Shown: one piece after another, positions 34,806 to 45,967 of the stretch | Layout of the letters: each line of letters opens with the position of its first letter | How positions within the stretch are numbered: position 1 is the first letter of the stretch | Assembly (NCBI GenBank): GCA_900169235.1 | Contig: FWCC01000275.1 | Coordinates: 29,353-93,352 of the forward strand | DNA from: Zarea fungicola | Lineage: Eukaryota > Ascomycota > Sordariomycetes > Hypocreales > Cordycipitaceae | DNA: 64,000 nt | Direction of reading: 5' to 3' | The notes under the pieces: generated by a model | What the model saw: the letters and a program-made list of their open reading frames with translations, nothing else | Told to the model about the DNA's origin: nothing | Database searches by the model: none | Program-made: the position numbers and the translations under genes

Positions 34806-35429
34806 ATGTTGCCTCATACGACGAGATATGGCTCTCAGGCCTCTAAAAAGGCATCGTCGTCATCATCACCATCACCAGCGAAGAGAGTCAAAGTCAGTGC
34901 CAAGGACGCCGACTGGGTCAATATAACAGATCCGGAAGAACGACGACGCATACAAAATCGAATTGCTCAACGAAAGTTTCGTAAGACATCAATCAATACA
35001 TAATAAACGGAAGATTAAAACCTCGCTAACGAAATGTCTCGTGTCTCAGGTGAGAAAACGAGAGAGAACAAAGAAAAAGCGGAACGCGACTCTCGAAATT
35101 CTGAGCACGCTGGCAATAGCTACCGTATCCCCAGCTCCTCAGATATAATTGGAGATTCGTCGTTATCTGGCTTGCCTTGGGGGGGCGTTAACTTGGGTCA
35201 TGTTGTATCAAGAGGCCATGAAGCCGAAAGCAAACGCAGCAGCGAGCGGAACACCTGCGCAGGTGACGATAGTAGCAACCCATCGAGTAATAACTACTGC
35301 ATATCGTCGCAGGGGCAAAGAATACAACAGGCTATGATATATGCCGGCAATGAGAATCGAATGATGAAGGACTCACCCTACTTGTATGGCATAGGCTCAC
35401 CCCCACTGCCGCAATTTACTTTGCAATGA
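34806..35429 (+). CDS. bZIP-type transcription factor (Yap-like basic region)
   Basis: Exons 34806..34980 and 35050..35429 join to 184 residues. After a Ser- and Lys-rich start, residues 42-59 hold a fungal Yap/AP-1-like basic region: DPEERRRIQNRIAQRKFR, with the N-x2-A-Q-R-K-F DNA-contact core. The intron falls exactly after the core. What follows (EKTRENKEKAERDSRNSEHAG) is helical but shows no leucine every seventh residue. The conserved-looking SEHAGNSYRIPSSSD and LSGLPWGGVNLGHVVSRGHEAES blocks match a group of Hypocreales bZIP proteins as I recall them. No target is known. It is the only convincing gene in an 11-kb gene-poor island, and its frame is intact across the splice, so it looks functional. 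Confidence 0.8.
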
Positions 35430-38400
35430 ATTATTTGTTTGTTAAGTACATATGCCTAATGGTTCAATTCACTTGCAATTAACTAATTGAATAATAAGCC
35501 AAGGCTCATATGAATTAACAAGGCTGACTTTTACAAGTACACGACATGTTTTCCCCATTATGGTCGGCTTCGAGCGGTATTCTCACGTAGTTGCTAGAGG
35601 TGCAGTATGCGATATGCAATTATTGAGGGTGCTCTTTTATTATCTTCTTTGTTTTCTGATTTTAGAATATGTATGACTTCTATAATGTAAATCATGTCTC
35701 CCGATGCAGCGTTGTCTTCTCAAGCACTTGCGGCGTACCCAATTGTGATTACACCCGAATATATGTATGCCCGCAAGGCTAAAACTTTGGATTCAAATTA
35801 GACTTTTCCCTTCCATCGGTATACTGCCGCCGATCAGGGTTTCCTTCACTCTAAAATAAGTAACCCCGCACGTGTGCCAAGCAAGTTAGTTGCTTCGTCC
35901 ACGTTGAAAATCTCCTCACTAACGGATTCTCTTTTTTATGTCTGCCGTTGTTAGTTTTTCCTGAATAATGCGATCTAATAAGTCTAGTACGTTCCAAGTA
36001 CACCTATGCCAGGCCATGTTACTGCTAAGGGATTAAGGTCTGGCCATTCTGCGCTGACAGGGCTGGTTGACTATGCCGGGTTGACTATGCTGGCTTGGCT
36101 TTTGTCCACACACCCACCTCGGCCGAACTGATGTACCCGAGATCAGTTCAAAGAAATTTCGTTTCGTAGTATGATCTAGTTGTTTGTAGACAATGCCACG
36201 ACGGAGCGAAAGTAATGATATTATCATCGGATCATCTACGCAGGCGGCGTGCCACGGGCGGGCGGCGCCACCTAATCCCATCTATAGCTTTGGAGGGATA
36301 GTCTGAGTCCATTTTGACCCATGTGGGCAGAAAACGTGATCACGTAGTGTAGACAAACGTGGGATTTTGGCGATAAATTTGAGCGAGGGAAAGCTTGAAA
36401 TTTCGGGGGCAGGTTGGCTGTGAAGGCAAAAACAAATAAAGAACTGCTCGGAGATGATCTTCTCATCCAAACTTGCCCGACAAGGTGTCTAAGGACACTG
36501 CCACATGAGGCTAATAACTATGTATGTACTAACCAACACCAGTAGGGTAATAAATATTTACTTGGCTGCCCTTACTACACGTAAATTTGAGGACGTTTTC
36601 CGTTATACTGTGTTGCTGCTATGGTGAGGCGAGAAACCGCCACTTTCTAAGTCCTCCATTGAGAAGATTTATACGATAAGGCCAAACAGCCTTCTTGTAG
36701 ATAGATGCTGTTCGGGAGCACATGATTGTAAATCATAATAACTACCTTATCCGGCGGAATAAAGTTCCCAAATGCATCTCATAAACATGGTGGTGAATGG
36801 CTAGTGGCAAGCCTTCGGCTCGGAGACGCCACGGAGTTGCGTGTGTACTTGCCTCTGGTATCGCATGGCGTCAGTGTAGTATAACCATTACACTAGTAAG
36901 CAACAACAAAGATTCTCCATTTATGTTATTCATTCGAAACTATTAAAATCAAATAACGCCTTTCAGGTCAGTGAAAGAGTTTTATGTGTCAACCTTTGCA
37001 CGACTATCATCTGGACCAGGCCGGCTCTACTCTTTGAGTTATTTAATCTAATAATGAGCTAATCAAATTTGCTGTCAAAATTATGCGTAAAAGGCGGTCC
37101 GGCCGCCTTGAACAAGACTTTTAGTAAATTATAACGCGGAAAATACTGAGCCTGTTGGCCACGCTATAAGCCGAAAGATAAGAGAAAAAAACTCAGGCGC
37201 AGCAGGGTGCTAGGCGACTCTCACGCTCAAACTATCAATCCTACATATTATTGCCGAAACTAGATACTTAAGATGCTTTGGATATTCTTGCCAAAGTAGT
37301 TTCAATACATACTTCATTCGCACTCATAATCGAGCTCTAGAATGCACCCCAACTGTCGTCTATTTCACCTGACTGCCTTGGCAGGTAATCTCTTTACTTT
37401 TTAGATAGTCTATGTCATTATAAAGTTATAACGGGTTAAACTTAAAGATCGGTTTTTTTGGAAATTGTCATCCACTATAATGCCTATAAGTCCACTATAA
37501 ATAAAAAATTATAAAATTCTAGACTTTGCACAGCTATACCGACTTATAGAAGATAAATAGATTTTAGCCCTTTATATATATATAACTTTATGTAAAAAGG
37601 AGTATACTTAGATTATTAAATTTATTTTATGTATTTTTATTAGTATTAGTATTTTAAAGCCTGGTAAAGTAGGCGTGTTTTGGTGTAAAAAGGCGGGTGT
37701 GTACCCAGACTTTTTGTGGGTAGGTTTACCTCGCACTGCTAGCTCGATTTAGTAGGAGAGTGAGTATTAGTGAGATTCCCGCGGGTGGGCCGACCCACGC
37801 CACAGTAGCACCCGCCAGCTCAACACCAAGTGAGTGGTAGCCTTTAAATCCAAATGTTTCCATAATAAACGTATTGAGCAAGTAACTGAATGCTGAATAG
37901 CGACATTGGTATTGCACCCAGACAGCCAGACCAGGTTTTCCGAGTCCATTTGGGTCGGCAGCAGTGTTCTGTACTGGGGCAGGCTACAGGACTGCTCAGA
38001 GTCCATGGCCAATTTGCCTCATCTGGCACAAATTTATTAAGTAGACGGTCTGTGGAAGGCAGGCTAAATGGAGCCATCCGACAAGAAGAGGCTTGCTTGG
38101 CGATTTTCCATGTGTTGCTTTTGGCCGGCTTGTAGCCGGAACGCGCCCGATACGAATGAATGCAATGGTCTGCGAAATTTGTACGTAATTGCAAGCTATC
38201 CCAAGAGATGCAGGAATGAAAGCCCTCCTGTTTAAGAATTACTGCAAGGGTTTAGTAAAAAGTAGCAACTTGACCAATTCACTGCGCTATACCTTCAGCT
38301 CCATTGATAAGTCGGCTAACCGTGGTGGTAGGAAGAGCTCAGTCTCTTACTGTAGCAAAAAACAGTACATTTCATGGGGCTATGATTATGTACCATTGAC

Positions 38401-38889
38401 TTTGGGTGAGACGACTTAAGCTCTTGTTTTGGCAGTTTAGCCTAGTGCTGAAGCTCTCCAAAGACAAATGACCTATATCAAGATAAGTATATATATGTAT
38501 ATTTTGGGCATCAGGCTTTGCAGTGGCAAAGAAAGAAACAACAATAAAGAAAGGCCCTGATTGCATCACCGTCATTGGTCTCGCATGGCACCCGTCTACC
38601 TCGATATTATTGGTCGCTCCACCGCCTGGCAGAAACGCAGCACATTAACCCTCAGACCCACACTGAAATATGTAATTATGGCCGTAGTAGGCAAAAGAAA
38701 ACTGCATTGCACAATACACCATATACTCAATATGAACACTCATTCCTGAAGATTGTCATATCTTGAGTCTAGTTGCACAAAAAATCGGTCATATAATTTG
38801 ACATTTCTTCATAATTTATAGTTGAATTGGTGGCCTTTCCGCATGCACTGTGCATAATCCTGCCTGCTTCCTTCCAGTGCCTTGCTAAC
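35430..38889. other. Gene-poor island, part 2
   Basis: About 3.5 kb with no supported gene. It includes an AT-rich block at 37430-37700 and, just after it, minus-strand frames overlapping at 37726-38194 that shift between frames and look like a decayed coding sequence. A short tandem duplication of GTTGACTATGC(C/T)GG occurs at about 36064-36092. The last 120 bp are presumably the promoter of the SMAP gene. Confidence 0.5.
37430..37700. other. AT-rich, TpA-rich block (RIP-like)
   Basis: This stretch is dominated by TA, TATA and TAAA strings, with few G or C bases and no coding frame. It is the composition left by repeat-induced point mutation (RIP) in ascomycetes. The source element cannot be identified. 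Confidence 0.5.
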
Positions 38890-39819
38890 ATGGCACGAAC
38901 CCAATTGACGGCTCCAAAAAAGGCCAACGACAAGACCAAATCAGTCAAATTAGCTACCAGTGAGAATATTAAAAAGATGGAGAAGAAGCGGGCGAAGCTG
39001 CTCGCACGCTCGCAGAAGCTAGACAAGGAGGCTCAAAAATTGCTGGCCGAGGCAAAGAAGGCGGCTGACGAGTACGCGGATCTGACAAGGGCTCTAGAGC
39101 ATCAGGACAACACATCATCAGAGGTACAGTTTTTCTCTCCTTCCTTTATTTAAGATACATTATTAACATTCCTAAAGGGGGGTGAATCTGAGGATGAGCT
39201 GGACACATCATCTGCAGAATCGACAAGCTCCAGCTCTGATTCCAACTCAGATGGGAGTACTGTCATTGCAGCCTCCAAGTCCAAGAATTCAAAGAAGGCT
39301 ACGAAGGCGAAGTCCAATATTAATCGCAAGAGGAAGCGCACAGACTCTGACAGCGAGGACTCCGATGACAACAATGACTCAAAAAGCGAGGCTGAGGGAA
39401 AGTTGAACAAAAAGAAACCAAATAAAGCTGGAAAGCTCGAGACCAAGAAGGGGATTCCCAACAAGAAAAATAAACAAAAGGCGAAAACAGCAAAGCAACA
39501 GAGAACGGCCAAGGACATGGATTGTGACAGCAGCAGCGACAGCAGCAGCAGGGAAAACAGAGGTGCCGCGGTCGCCAACCACAAGCCCGAGAGTTGGCAT
39601 GTTACCGACCTTGACGGTGGTTCCGCCCGCCAGAGCAAGTTTTTGCGCCTGCTGGGAGGCAAGAAGCAAGGCATGAGCCTGGCGACGGTTGGTAGAGACG
39701 CCAAAGGCGCCTCGGAGTCTTCAAGAGCGGAAGCTGTCATTCAGCGCCAGTTTGAAACGGGCATGAAGGCTAAGAACGACGGTGGCAGCCATCGTCGTGG
39801 ACTTGGACTTGGCGTTTGA
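38890..39819 (+). CDS. SMAP (small acidic protein-like) domain protein
   Basis: Exons 38890..39123 and 39178..39819 give 291 residues. The N-terminal 75 residues form a basic coiled coil (MEKKRAKLLARSQKLDKEAQ). A Ser/Asp/Glu-rich acidic stretch (about 79-125) and Lys-rich nuclear-type sequence follow (NRKRKRTDSDSEDSDD, KKPNKAGKLETKKG). The C-terminal 60 residues contain WHVTDLDGGSARQSKFLRLLGGKK, matching the SMAP domain signature (aromatic start, then KFLRLxGGKK). SMAP proteins are nuclear or nucleolar and poorly characterised. The alternating basic and acidic low-complexity parts suggest an RNA- or chromatin-associated protein, which is inference. It converges on the RAMP4 gene. Confidence 0.7.
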
Positions 39820-40398
39820 GAGCATGCATGTTGAAATGTTTCCAGCGAGATGGTACGAGACGCATATATACACTTATACTAAGAATTCTAAAAAAAAAAA
39901 AATTCTACTGCTTTATAGCCATTTCGATATACATTTAACTTGTGTTAGTAGCCCCATGTAGGTTGCAAAGTGCGTTAGGGTACGCGAGATCGTATCTTCC
40001 GAATGAATGTACATTGACAGAAGAGAAAAAGAAAAGGTTTAATTTGTTCATACTGTGTCGCTTTTGATCTACAATATATGGCTCACAAAACATGGCCGCT
40101 CCAACTATTCGAGCCTGCACTACCTCGAGCTCTGCGACACTGCTCTGCCCACTTTGCGTAAGTTCGGCAAGAAACCAGGGCTCAACACTGCATCGAATTA
40201 ACAGCCCCAACCAAGACTGCATGAGCTTCCCGCACGTGTGCTCTAGACTATCAGAAAGAACATCCTCCCTGATACGCGCCAAAGCTCGAACTCCACAGAG
40301 TGGGCAAGAAGAAGTCATATTTGCATCTTCACGTGAGATACAGCGCGAATTGTTCTCACCCAAAACTCCCGTTTCTGTTGCTATCTTGCACGGAGTGT

Positions 40399-41171
40399 TT
40401 ATTTGCCCCACCAGCTGGCTAGGACCTCGAAAAATAAGCCACCAACAACAACAAACCCGAGAACGACTAGATAAATCCACATGTTAGCACATGATAGGTA
40501 CTTCGCATGTATGTTCCAGATGTCTAGTGGGCAAGGTTCGCCATGAATGGCAACAACAGTTGGCTGCGTATAAGTTTGACAGTAATATGCGTTACTTCTC
40601 GCTTCTTTGCAGTGAGAGCCAGAAGTGATCGCAATTTGCCTTACTCAGCAAGCTTTGAAGCACGTATAAATGAAAACGGCCATACGTTGCCCCAGTCCAT
40701 ATGACACAGCGAAACCCAATGCAGCCGTCCACACCTCATCTCGTCTTAGACGGAAGTAGAGGACCCCTGTTTGCAGATCTGTGACTTGCGGTGGCAACAA
40801 ATAGAAGCCCTATAAGTGCAGTATAGCGCACGAAGAGAGTATAATTCGAGGGTGTAGAATATGGGGCCGGTTGACGGGCTGATCGTCCGGGTGAGGCATC
40901 ACATACCAATCCAAAATGGCGAAATGGTTGGCTTCTGTGAAACCTTCTCACGCTTTTTGATCTGGTCGCTGGACTTTCCCATACGGGATTCCTGGTCCTT
41001 GGCAAATTTGGCGTTACGGCGTCGTTGCTCGAGAGTTTGCGCCTGCGAGGCGGCGCAGCCCTTTGGTTAGCACAACTTCGGTGGGAGACGTGATGGCCTT
41101 GGACTGCCTAGTTGCGTAGTGGATAACCCAAAGCATGACAAGATTTAGTCCAGGAGAGGATGTCATACCAT
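40399..41171 (-). CDS. RAMP4/SERP1/Ysy6-type ER stress-associated membrane protein
   Basis: A tail-anchored translocon-associated protein of the RAMP4 family, 68 residues, encoded in three small exons: 41171..41169 (only the ATG), 41042..40907 and 40466..40399. After the start, exon 2 encodes AQTLEQRRRNAKFAKDQESR and continues to KKREKVSQKPTISPFWI, the family's basic cytosolic part. Exon 3 gives the membrane anchor, VLGFVVVGGLFFEVLASWW, and the stop. All splice sites are GT-AG, with CTAAC branch sites near both acceptors (GTGCTAACC and GTGCTAACA). The last intron is 440 nt, long for this genome, but the frame is restored exactly and the GG-x-FFE pattern fits RAMP4. No single frame shows this gene, so it is easily missed. 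Confidence 0.87.
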
Positions 41172-41747
41172 TGTGATTGTATGTGTTTTGTAGAGCTGGT
41201 TGGCTTGGGAGGCGCCGGTTGCTGTCGTTGTTTTGGGAGGAGTGGTGGACTTTAAATTGGCGGAATACACACGTAGCAATCAGAAAATTGAGAACAGCTT
41301 GCTTGTCAAAGAAAACAGTAGGCTCCGCAAGAAATGTGCCGAGTCAGATAGAATCGCATGCGCAGCCTGATGTGACTGTATCGTAATTGGTGTCGGATGA
41401 CAATCTGTTCAGTTCAAAAAAAAAAAAATGTCTGGGAGTAGTTGACAGCAGTCCCTGGATTCTCTTCGGGAGATGTGTCGTCAACCTAACCACTCGGTAG
41501 GGGAGCCACCAAGGTACGGTAGCTCTAGCCCCAAACTTGTGCATTTCCCCACAGCAAGCCAACCAGGTGGGTCAGTCGGTGACCTTCTCACAATAGCGCT
41601 TCGTTTTGGTGATCAGCGACGAGACCTCCTATCGTGGCTTTTGTTCTCTGCACATCAAACTCTAAAACCAACACCATTCAAACAGCTCGGAACAAATTTA
41701 AAATAAAGTGAGATAATTTACCTAAACGAAATCACTTATTTAAACCG

Positions 41748-42304
41748 ATGCAGGCAATCATGTTCTCGATGCGCGCTGCAACCGTTACGCGACGTGTACC
41801 GGTTGTGAGCTGGACGCCACGGACAATAAGAACATATGCAACGGCACAATCGGCCAACCCCACGGTAAGATGACGCTTCCTCTTCTTTTACTTGCTCCTG
41901 GGATGAATGATGTGCTCTTGCAGCTTTTCTCATAGCCGCCATGCATCATCGTTCAATTCACTGTCCTTCTCAATGTCGGCTAAACTCCACTCCTCAGTCA
42001 AATTTCTACAAAACCTTTTCGCGACCCATTGCAAAGGTTTTGATCCTCGCCGTCTTTACCTACCAAGTTGCCTACTGGACATGGACCAATCTAGAGGCAG
42101 ATGAGGCCCGTGCCAAGATTGATGGTAAGCTGTACTCCTACCCTGCAATAGCCAAGTCCAAGAAGGACATGACCGCCGCTCTTGGAATAGCCTCACTGGT
42201 TTAAATTACTGATTATGTGTTTATTAGCGGAAATTGGTACCTTGGAAAAGAAAGTAAATGAATACAAGGAGTCCAAGGTCGTAGAGAAGCCCTTCGCGAA
42301 GTAG
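41748..42304 (+). CDS. Small mitochondrial single-span membrane protein, family unknown
   Basis: Exons about 41748..41864, 41998..42124 and 42228..42304 give 106 residues (102 if translation starts at the in-frame ATG at 41760). The N-terminus is rich in Arg, Thr and Val, without acidic residues (RAATVTRRVPVVSWTPRTIR), and looks like a mitochondrial presequence ending near an RTYAT site. Exon 2 begins with FYKTFSRPIAK, followed by one hydrophobic span (VLILAVFTYQVAYWTW). The C-terminal part is a short charged coiled coil (LEADEARAKIDAEIGTLEKKVNEYKESK). This layout fits small inner-membrane or respiratory-complex accessory proteins, but I cannot name the family. Acceptor choice for intron 1 (133 nt) rests on a GGCTAAAC branch site and frame continuity. 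Confidence 0.65.
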
Positions 42305-42586
42305 GCCAACTATCAGCACTCGAGGCAGGCTTGTAGCTCTGAGTCGCAAACGACGACGCAGTCATTGCAACTAAATTGTACAACATAAAACTATACCATT
42401 TAACACATGCATCCAACTAGCCACAGTTGCGATCAGTCAAAGACGGGACCGAGAACCTGCCTGTTCAACCTCTCCACTATCCAATGATCCGTCAAAACAT
42501 AAACTTCCCGAGTTAATGCTACTTGAAAATCATCGTCTTATTCGTAGTACAGGCAACTAACTCTGAATCTCTGTGTGGTTTTCACC

Positions 42587-44519
42587 TTAGTATAAAAGAG
42601 TCGTGTATAATAGCAGCATACTGCTTAGGAACGAGCCATTCCAGACCATGCCTGTAGCAGCGCTGACACGCGTGCGTGGCTCGCCTGGATAGTTGCACGT
42701 AACCTCCTGGTTGTCCGGATCGCGCTGTGCATAGCTTGAGTTGAACTCACGAAACTTGGACAGCGGGCACGCAAACTGGAGAGCAGAAGGACAACTCTGT
42801 ACCATATCGTAGCAGAGGTCGTCGCATGGAAGCAGCTCTTTGTATGGGCCAGGCTCAATCTCTGAATCAATGAACGAATTGCGTGATGTGTTAAAAGCTG
42901 GCTGGCTGTACTTTAGCAGGTCCGCAGCGGACAGCATCGTTCCATTCGGAAATGCCTGGCCTGCATTGCGAACGATGGAAAACGCGCCCCCGCCGTTGTA
43001 GTCTTCGCAGCGAGGCATGACGACAGTGCAGAGCCATTTTTTGTATGCTCGCCGGCAATCATCGCAGTTATTCCTTAGCGAATATCTTTTTGTGGATGGG
43101 GCTTGACACTGTACTTGCATAAGCGCCTTTTCAAAATTTTCGTAGTTTTCTTTCGCAAAGTCGTCGTATTTCTGCCCCAGACTATCATTCTTGAACTTTT
43201 CAACGTTCCCAGGAATTGCGTACTGTATATCGTTGCAAAAGTCCAGATCCGTCACCATCTTACAGCTTGTCCCTGAAAATACGTCAGCCAAAGCTTACCC
43301 CGTTCCTCATATGCATGTGTTTACCAGATACGGTGTTAAATGTCGCCGATGCAAAAACTGTGCCTCCGCCGCCAATAAGTCCTTCCCCATTGCGCTTGTC
43401 GGCTTCTGTCACGTTTGGAGCTTTAACTATAAAACCCCTGTACTGGGTCGTATCATTAAGGCCTGTGACAAAGAATTGCTGTTTTGGAAGCCCCCCCGCC
43501 CCTCTTGTTGTCATCATCATGTGTACTAGCTCTGTTAAAGCTCCCCTCCCGTCTGGTGTCTTCCATATTTGGGCACTCGTTTGAAGACCACATGCCGAGT
43601 GTCGAACTCCGTGAAGTCTCGGGTAGAGCTCGTTGTCGACGTAGAACTGATATGGCGTCCCTTCCTCCATGATTGACTTTATTTGGTCTCCGTCCGTCGT
43701 TAGACTTTTGCTAACCAGAAGAGCCGAGCTCGCGTCACTATCTAGCCATAGTAACTGGCCATCCTTACTTTCATATCGATGGTAATAGTCATCTGTAGAA
43801 GCAGCAAGTTCAAAGAAATAAACGCCTTGATAACTTGAGGAGACGTTCTGAGCCTGTACAGAAATATACAGATCATCAGTGAAGTTCATGCTTAACATGA
43901 CTGCACCGCCATCAAAGGCTTTAGTTTGGATACCAGGCATATCAAGCATGGTCATATTGGGGCATCCCAACTTGCTAGAGTTGGAGATGAGCAGCGTGAG
44001 CTGTGGGGCCTCAACATCTACCTTGTCAGCTCCTGGGATTCGATATGGCTGAAGGCAATTGTTTGAAGAGATATAAACAAGTTTTTTCTGGTTGTCGTCG
44101 CGCACTATAATATCCTCGGAGCTGGTATTGCCTGCTGCATCATCAGGACTTAATCTCGCGACACGCGCTGCGTTTGCACGAGCAGCACTGTTTCCAAATA
44201 CCGTGCCCTTTGTTAGCTGGTAGCAGGCCGACTCGCCTGATTTTAAATTCGATTTGACAAGCTGGTTGTTCACAAGCGTCGCGATAACGTTGTCACGGCG
44301 GCCATAACTTCGGTCGAATAGCAGAAAGCTCGACTCGTACGTGTCGCCGAATTCAGGATCGAGGTTATAGCCATCAACTTCGTCGGCACCGAGAGACAAT
44401 GGAATATCATCTGCAAGAGCACCACTTGGCAAGAATGTGAGTATATAAAGAATTATAATGAATATTGTCGCTGCCAGCGAGGCCGCCAGTCGCGACTGAA
44501 ACGCCCCGAGGTGCATCAT
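42587..44519 (-). CDS. MID1: Calcium channel regulatory subunit Mid1
   Basis: Mid1 is the stretch-activated regulatory subunit of the fungal high-affinity calcium channel, working with Cch1 at the plasma membrane. Exons 44519..43325 and 43272..42587 give 626 residues, a normal length. The N-terminus has a strong hydrophobic signal (about residues 14-37). The extracellular part carries several N-glycosylation sequons. The C-terminal third is the Cys-rich domain (NNCDDCRRAYKKWLC, MPRCEDY, LPCDDLCYDMVQSCPSALQFACP) that defines the family. It ends in a hydrophobic tail (FLSSMLLLYTTLLY) similar to a lipid-anchor signal. The intron splits the conserved domain at a Gly codon. A TATATA element lies near 44747-44752, about 230 bp upstream. 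Confidence 0.93.
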
Positions 44520-45268
44520 GGGCGGCCGCCAGGCTGCTAGAACTGGTCGAATGTCGATTGCGAGTAGCGCTGGATTAGCAAAGTCACGTAGGTGGCAAGA
44601 ATTGATTTTTCATGGTGACTGTTGGCAATTTGAGGTGATTTGAAATGTGCAGACCGAGAATGCAGAGTTCCAGACTGCGTTGACTGTTTCAGACTGGGGA
44701 TTACCGTGCTGGAGTTTAAGATGCGTGGGTCCGCGGGCGGGCTTGCTATATAGGAGCCCCTGAAGCAGCCAGTACTAAATAACTATAGTACCTAGGTACT
44801 ATGCAATGTTCTGTCCCAAGAAACGTTAATTGGTTCTATTCATTCGCCCTTTTAGTGCGAAGCATTGGATACAAAACTCAAGGCATTTCACTGCCGCAAT
44901 CAGTGATGAACTGAGCCCCTCGAGTTTGGATCAATACATAGTACTTCAATCGTGTATTCCAAAATGACGCAGGACACAATTAGCTTGACATTAATTACCT
45001 TGAGGCAACCTGAATTACAGAGAGAAAAGTACAAAATCATTTTACACATTTTCAATCATAAGGCTCTTAAAGCATGCAGCATTAATCCCTTTTCTTCTCA
45101 TCCATTTCGCCCATTCGCGCCATTCAATCCTAATGTGTAGAACTTGTTTGTTACACACATCGGCAGAATCATTATTTGCGCCTTATGTGGTAGTATTTTT
45201 ATATGGCAAAGACCCGTGACATCAAAGCGAGTTGCGTATTTGCGGCCATGCCTCGAATAGCGAGTTTC
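44520..45268. other. Intergenic, MID1 promoter and YOP1 3' flank
   Basis: About 750 bp between two tandem minus-strand genes. The part next to MID1 includes the TATATA at 44747. No other feature was recognised. Confidence 0.5.
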
Positions 45269-45967
45269 TTAATCGGACTTGTGGACGGCAGCGTCAACCT
45301 TGGAACGAAGATTGGCAGAGGGGGAGCCGGCCCTGAAGTATCGGCTGAGAGTGGGGGCAAGGAAAGAGCGGAAAATAATCTCGGCGCCACTAGAATTGAG
45401 TTTAGCCAAAATCTATGTATTCGGTTTTTTAGGAATATGTGCAACTTACCGGAACATGGGGAGAGACAGCCACAGGAGGAAGATAAACTTGAAGACAAAG
45501 TAGAAGGGGAACCAGTAGACGATGTTAAAAAAGCTCTCAACCACAGTAAAAAGGGAGAAGACGACCCAGTACTGACATACGTTAGAATATTTAATTTTAT
45601 TTGTTACCTTGCGCGAGGATTGACGAAAACCTACCGTCAGCCACTGCGTATCGTCATCCTTGTTCTCAGTGAAGAGGGCACCGAGGGAGTAGTATCCGGG
45701 GATGACGAAGCCCGCAAAGTTGGTCAAAAGCTGACCACCGAGGTTGAAGATGATGAGGAAGAAGTAAAGAGCGACGACGCCAATTACGGCATAAGCTTTG
45801 GGAATACCAGCCTGCCTCTCCAAGTTGTTAAGCGCGGGGTACTTGGACAACTGTGACTACAGGTTAGCTAACGTAATTGACGGATGGGTAGTGGTGCAAG
45901 GATGTGTACTCGCCTCCCTATCGAGGGTGCTGAGGTAGTTTTGAGCCTTTTCCTGAGCAGACGACAT
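45269..45967 (-). CDS. YOP1: Yop1/REEP5-type ER-shaping protein
   Basis: Yop1 is a reticulon-like hairpin protein that curves and tubulates the ER. Three exons (45967..45914, 45850..45450, 45389..45269) give 191 residues. The first 18 residues (SSAQEKAQNYLSTLDRE) continue into LSKYPALNNLERQAGIPKAY, the family start. The TB2/DP1/HVA22 domain follows with its paired hydrophobic hairpins (VIGVVALYFFLIIF, FAGFVIPGYYSLGAL, WVVFSLFTVVESFFNIVYWF). Exon 3 encodes RSFLAPTLSRYF and an amphipathic C-terminus. Intron 1 has a GC donor (GAG|GCGAGT) and an ordinary CAG acceptor with a GCTAACC branch site. No nearby GT donor keeps the frame. Intron 2 is a normal 60-nt GT-AG intron. Confidence 0.9.

Noticed and set aside
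39935..40480. 181-residue minus-strand ORF with Cys-rich sequence
   Set aside because: It starts at GTG, resembles no family, and overlaps the last exon of the RAMP4 gene in another frame.
45203..45856. 217-residue plus-strand ORF over YOP1
   Set aside because: Its sequence is the antisense of Yop1 exons and introns, whose protein family is clear.
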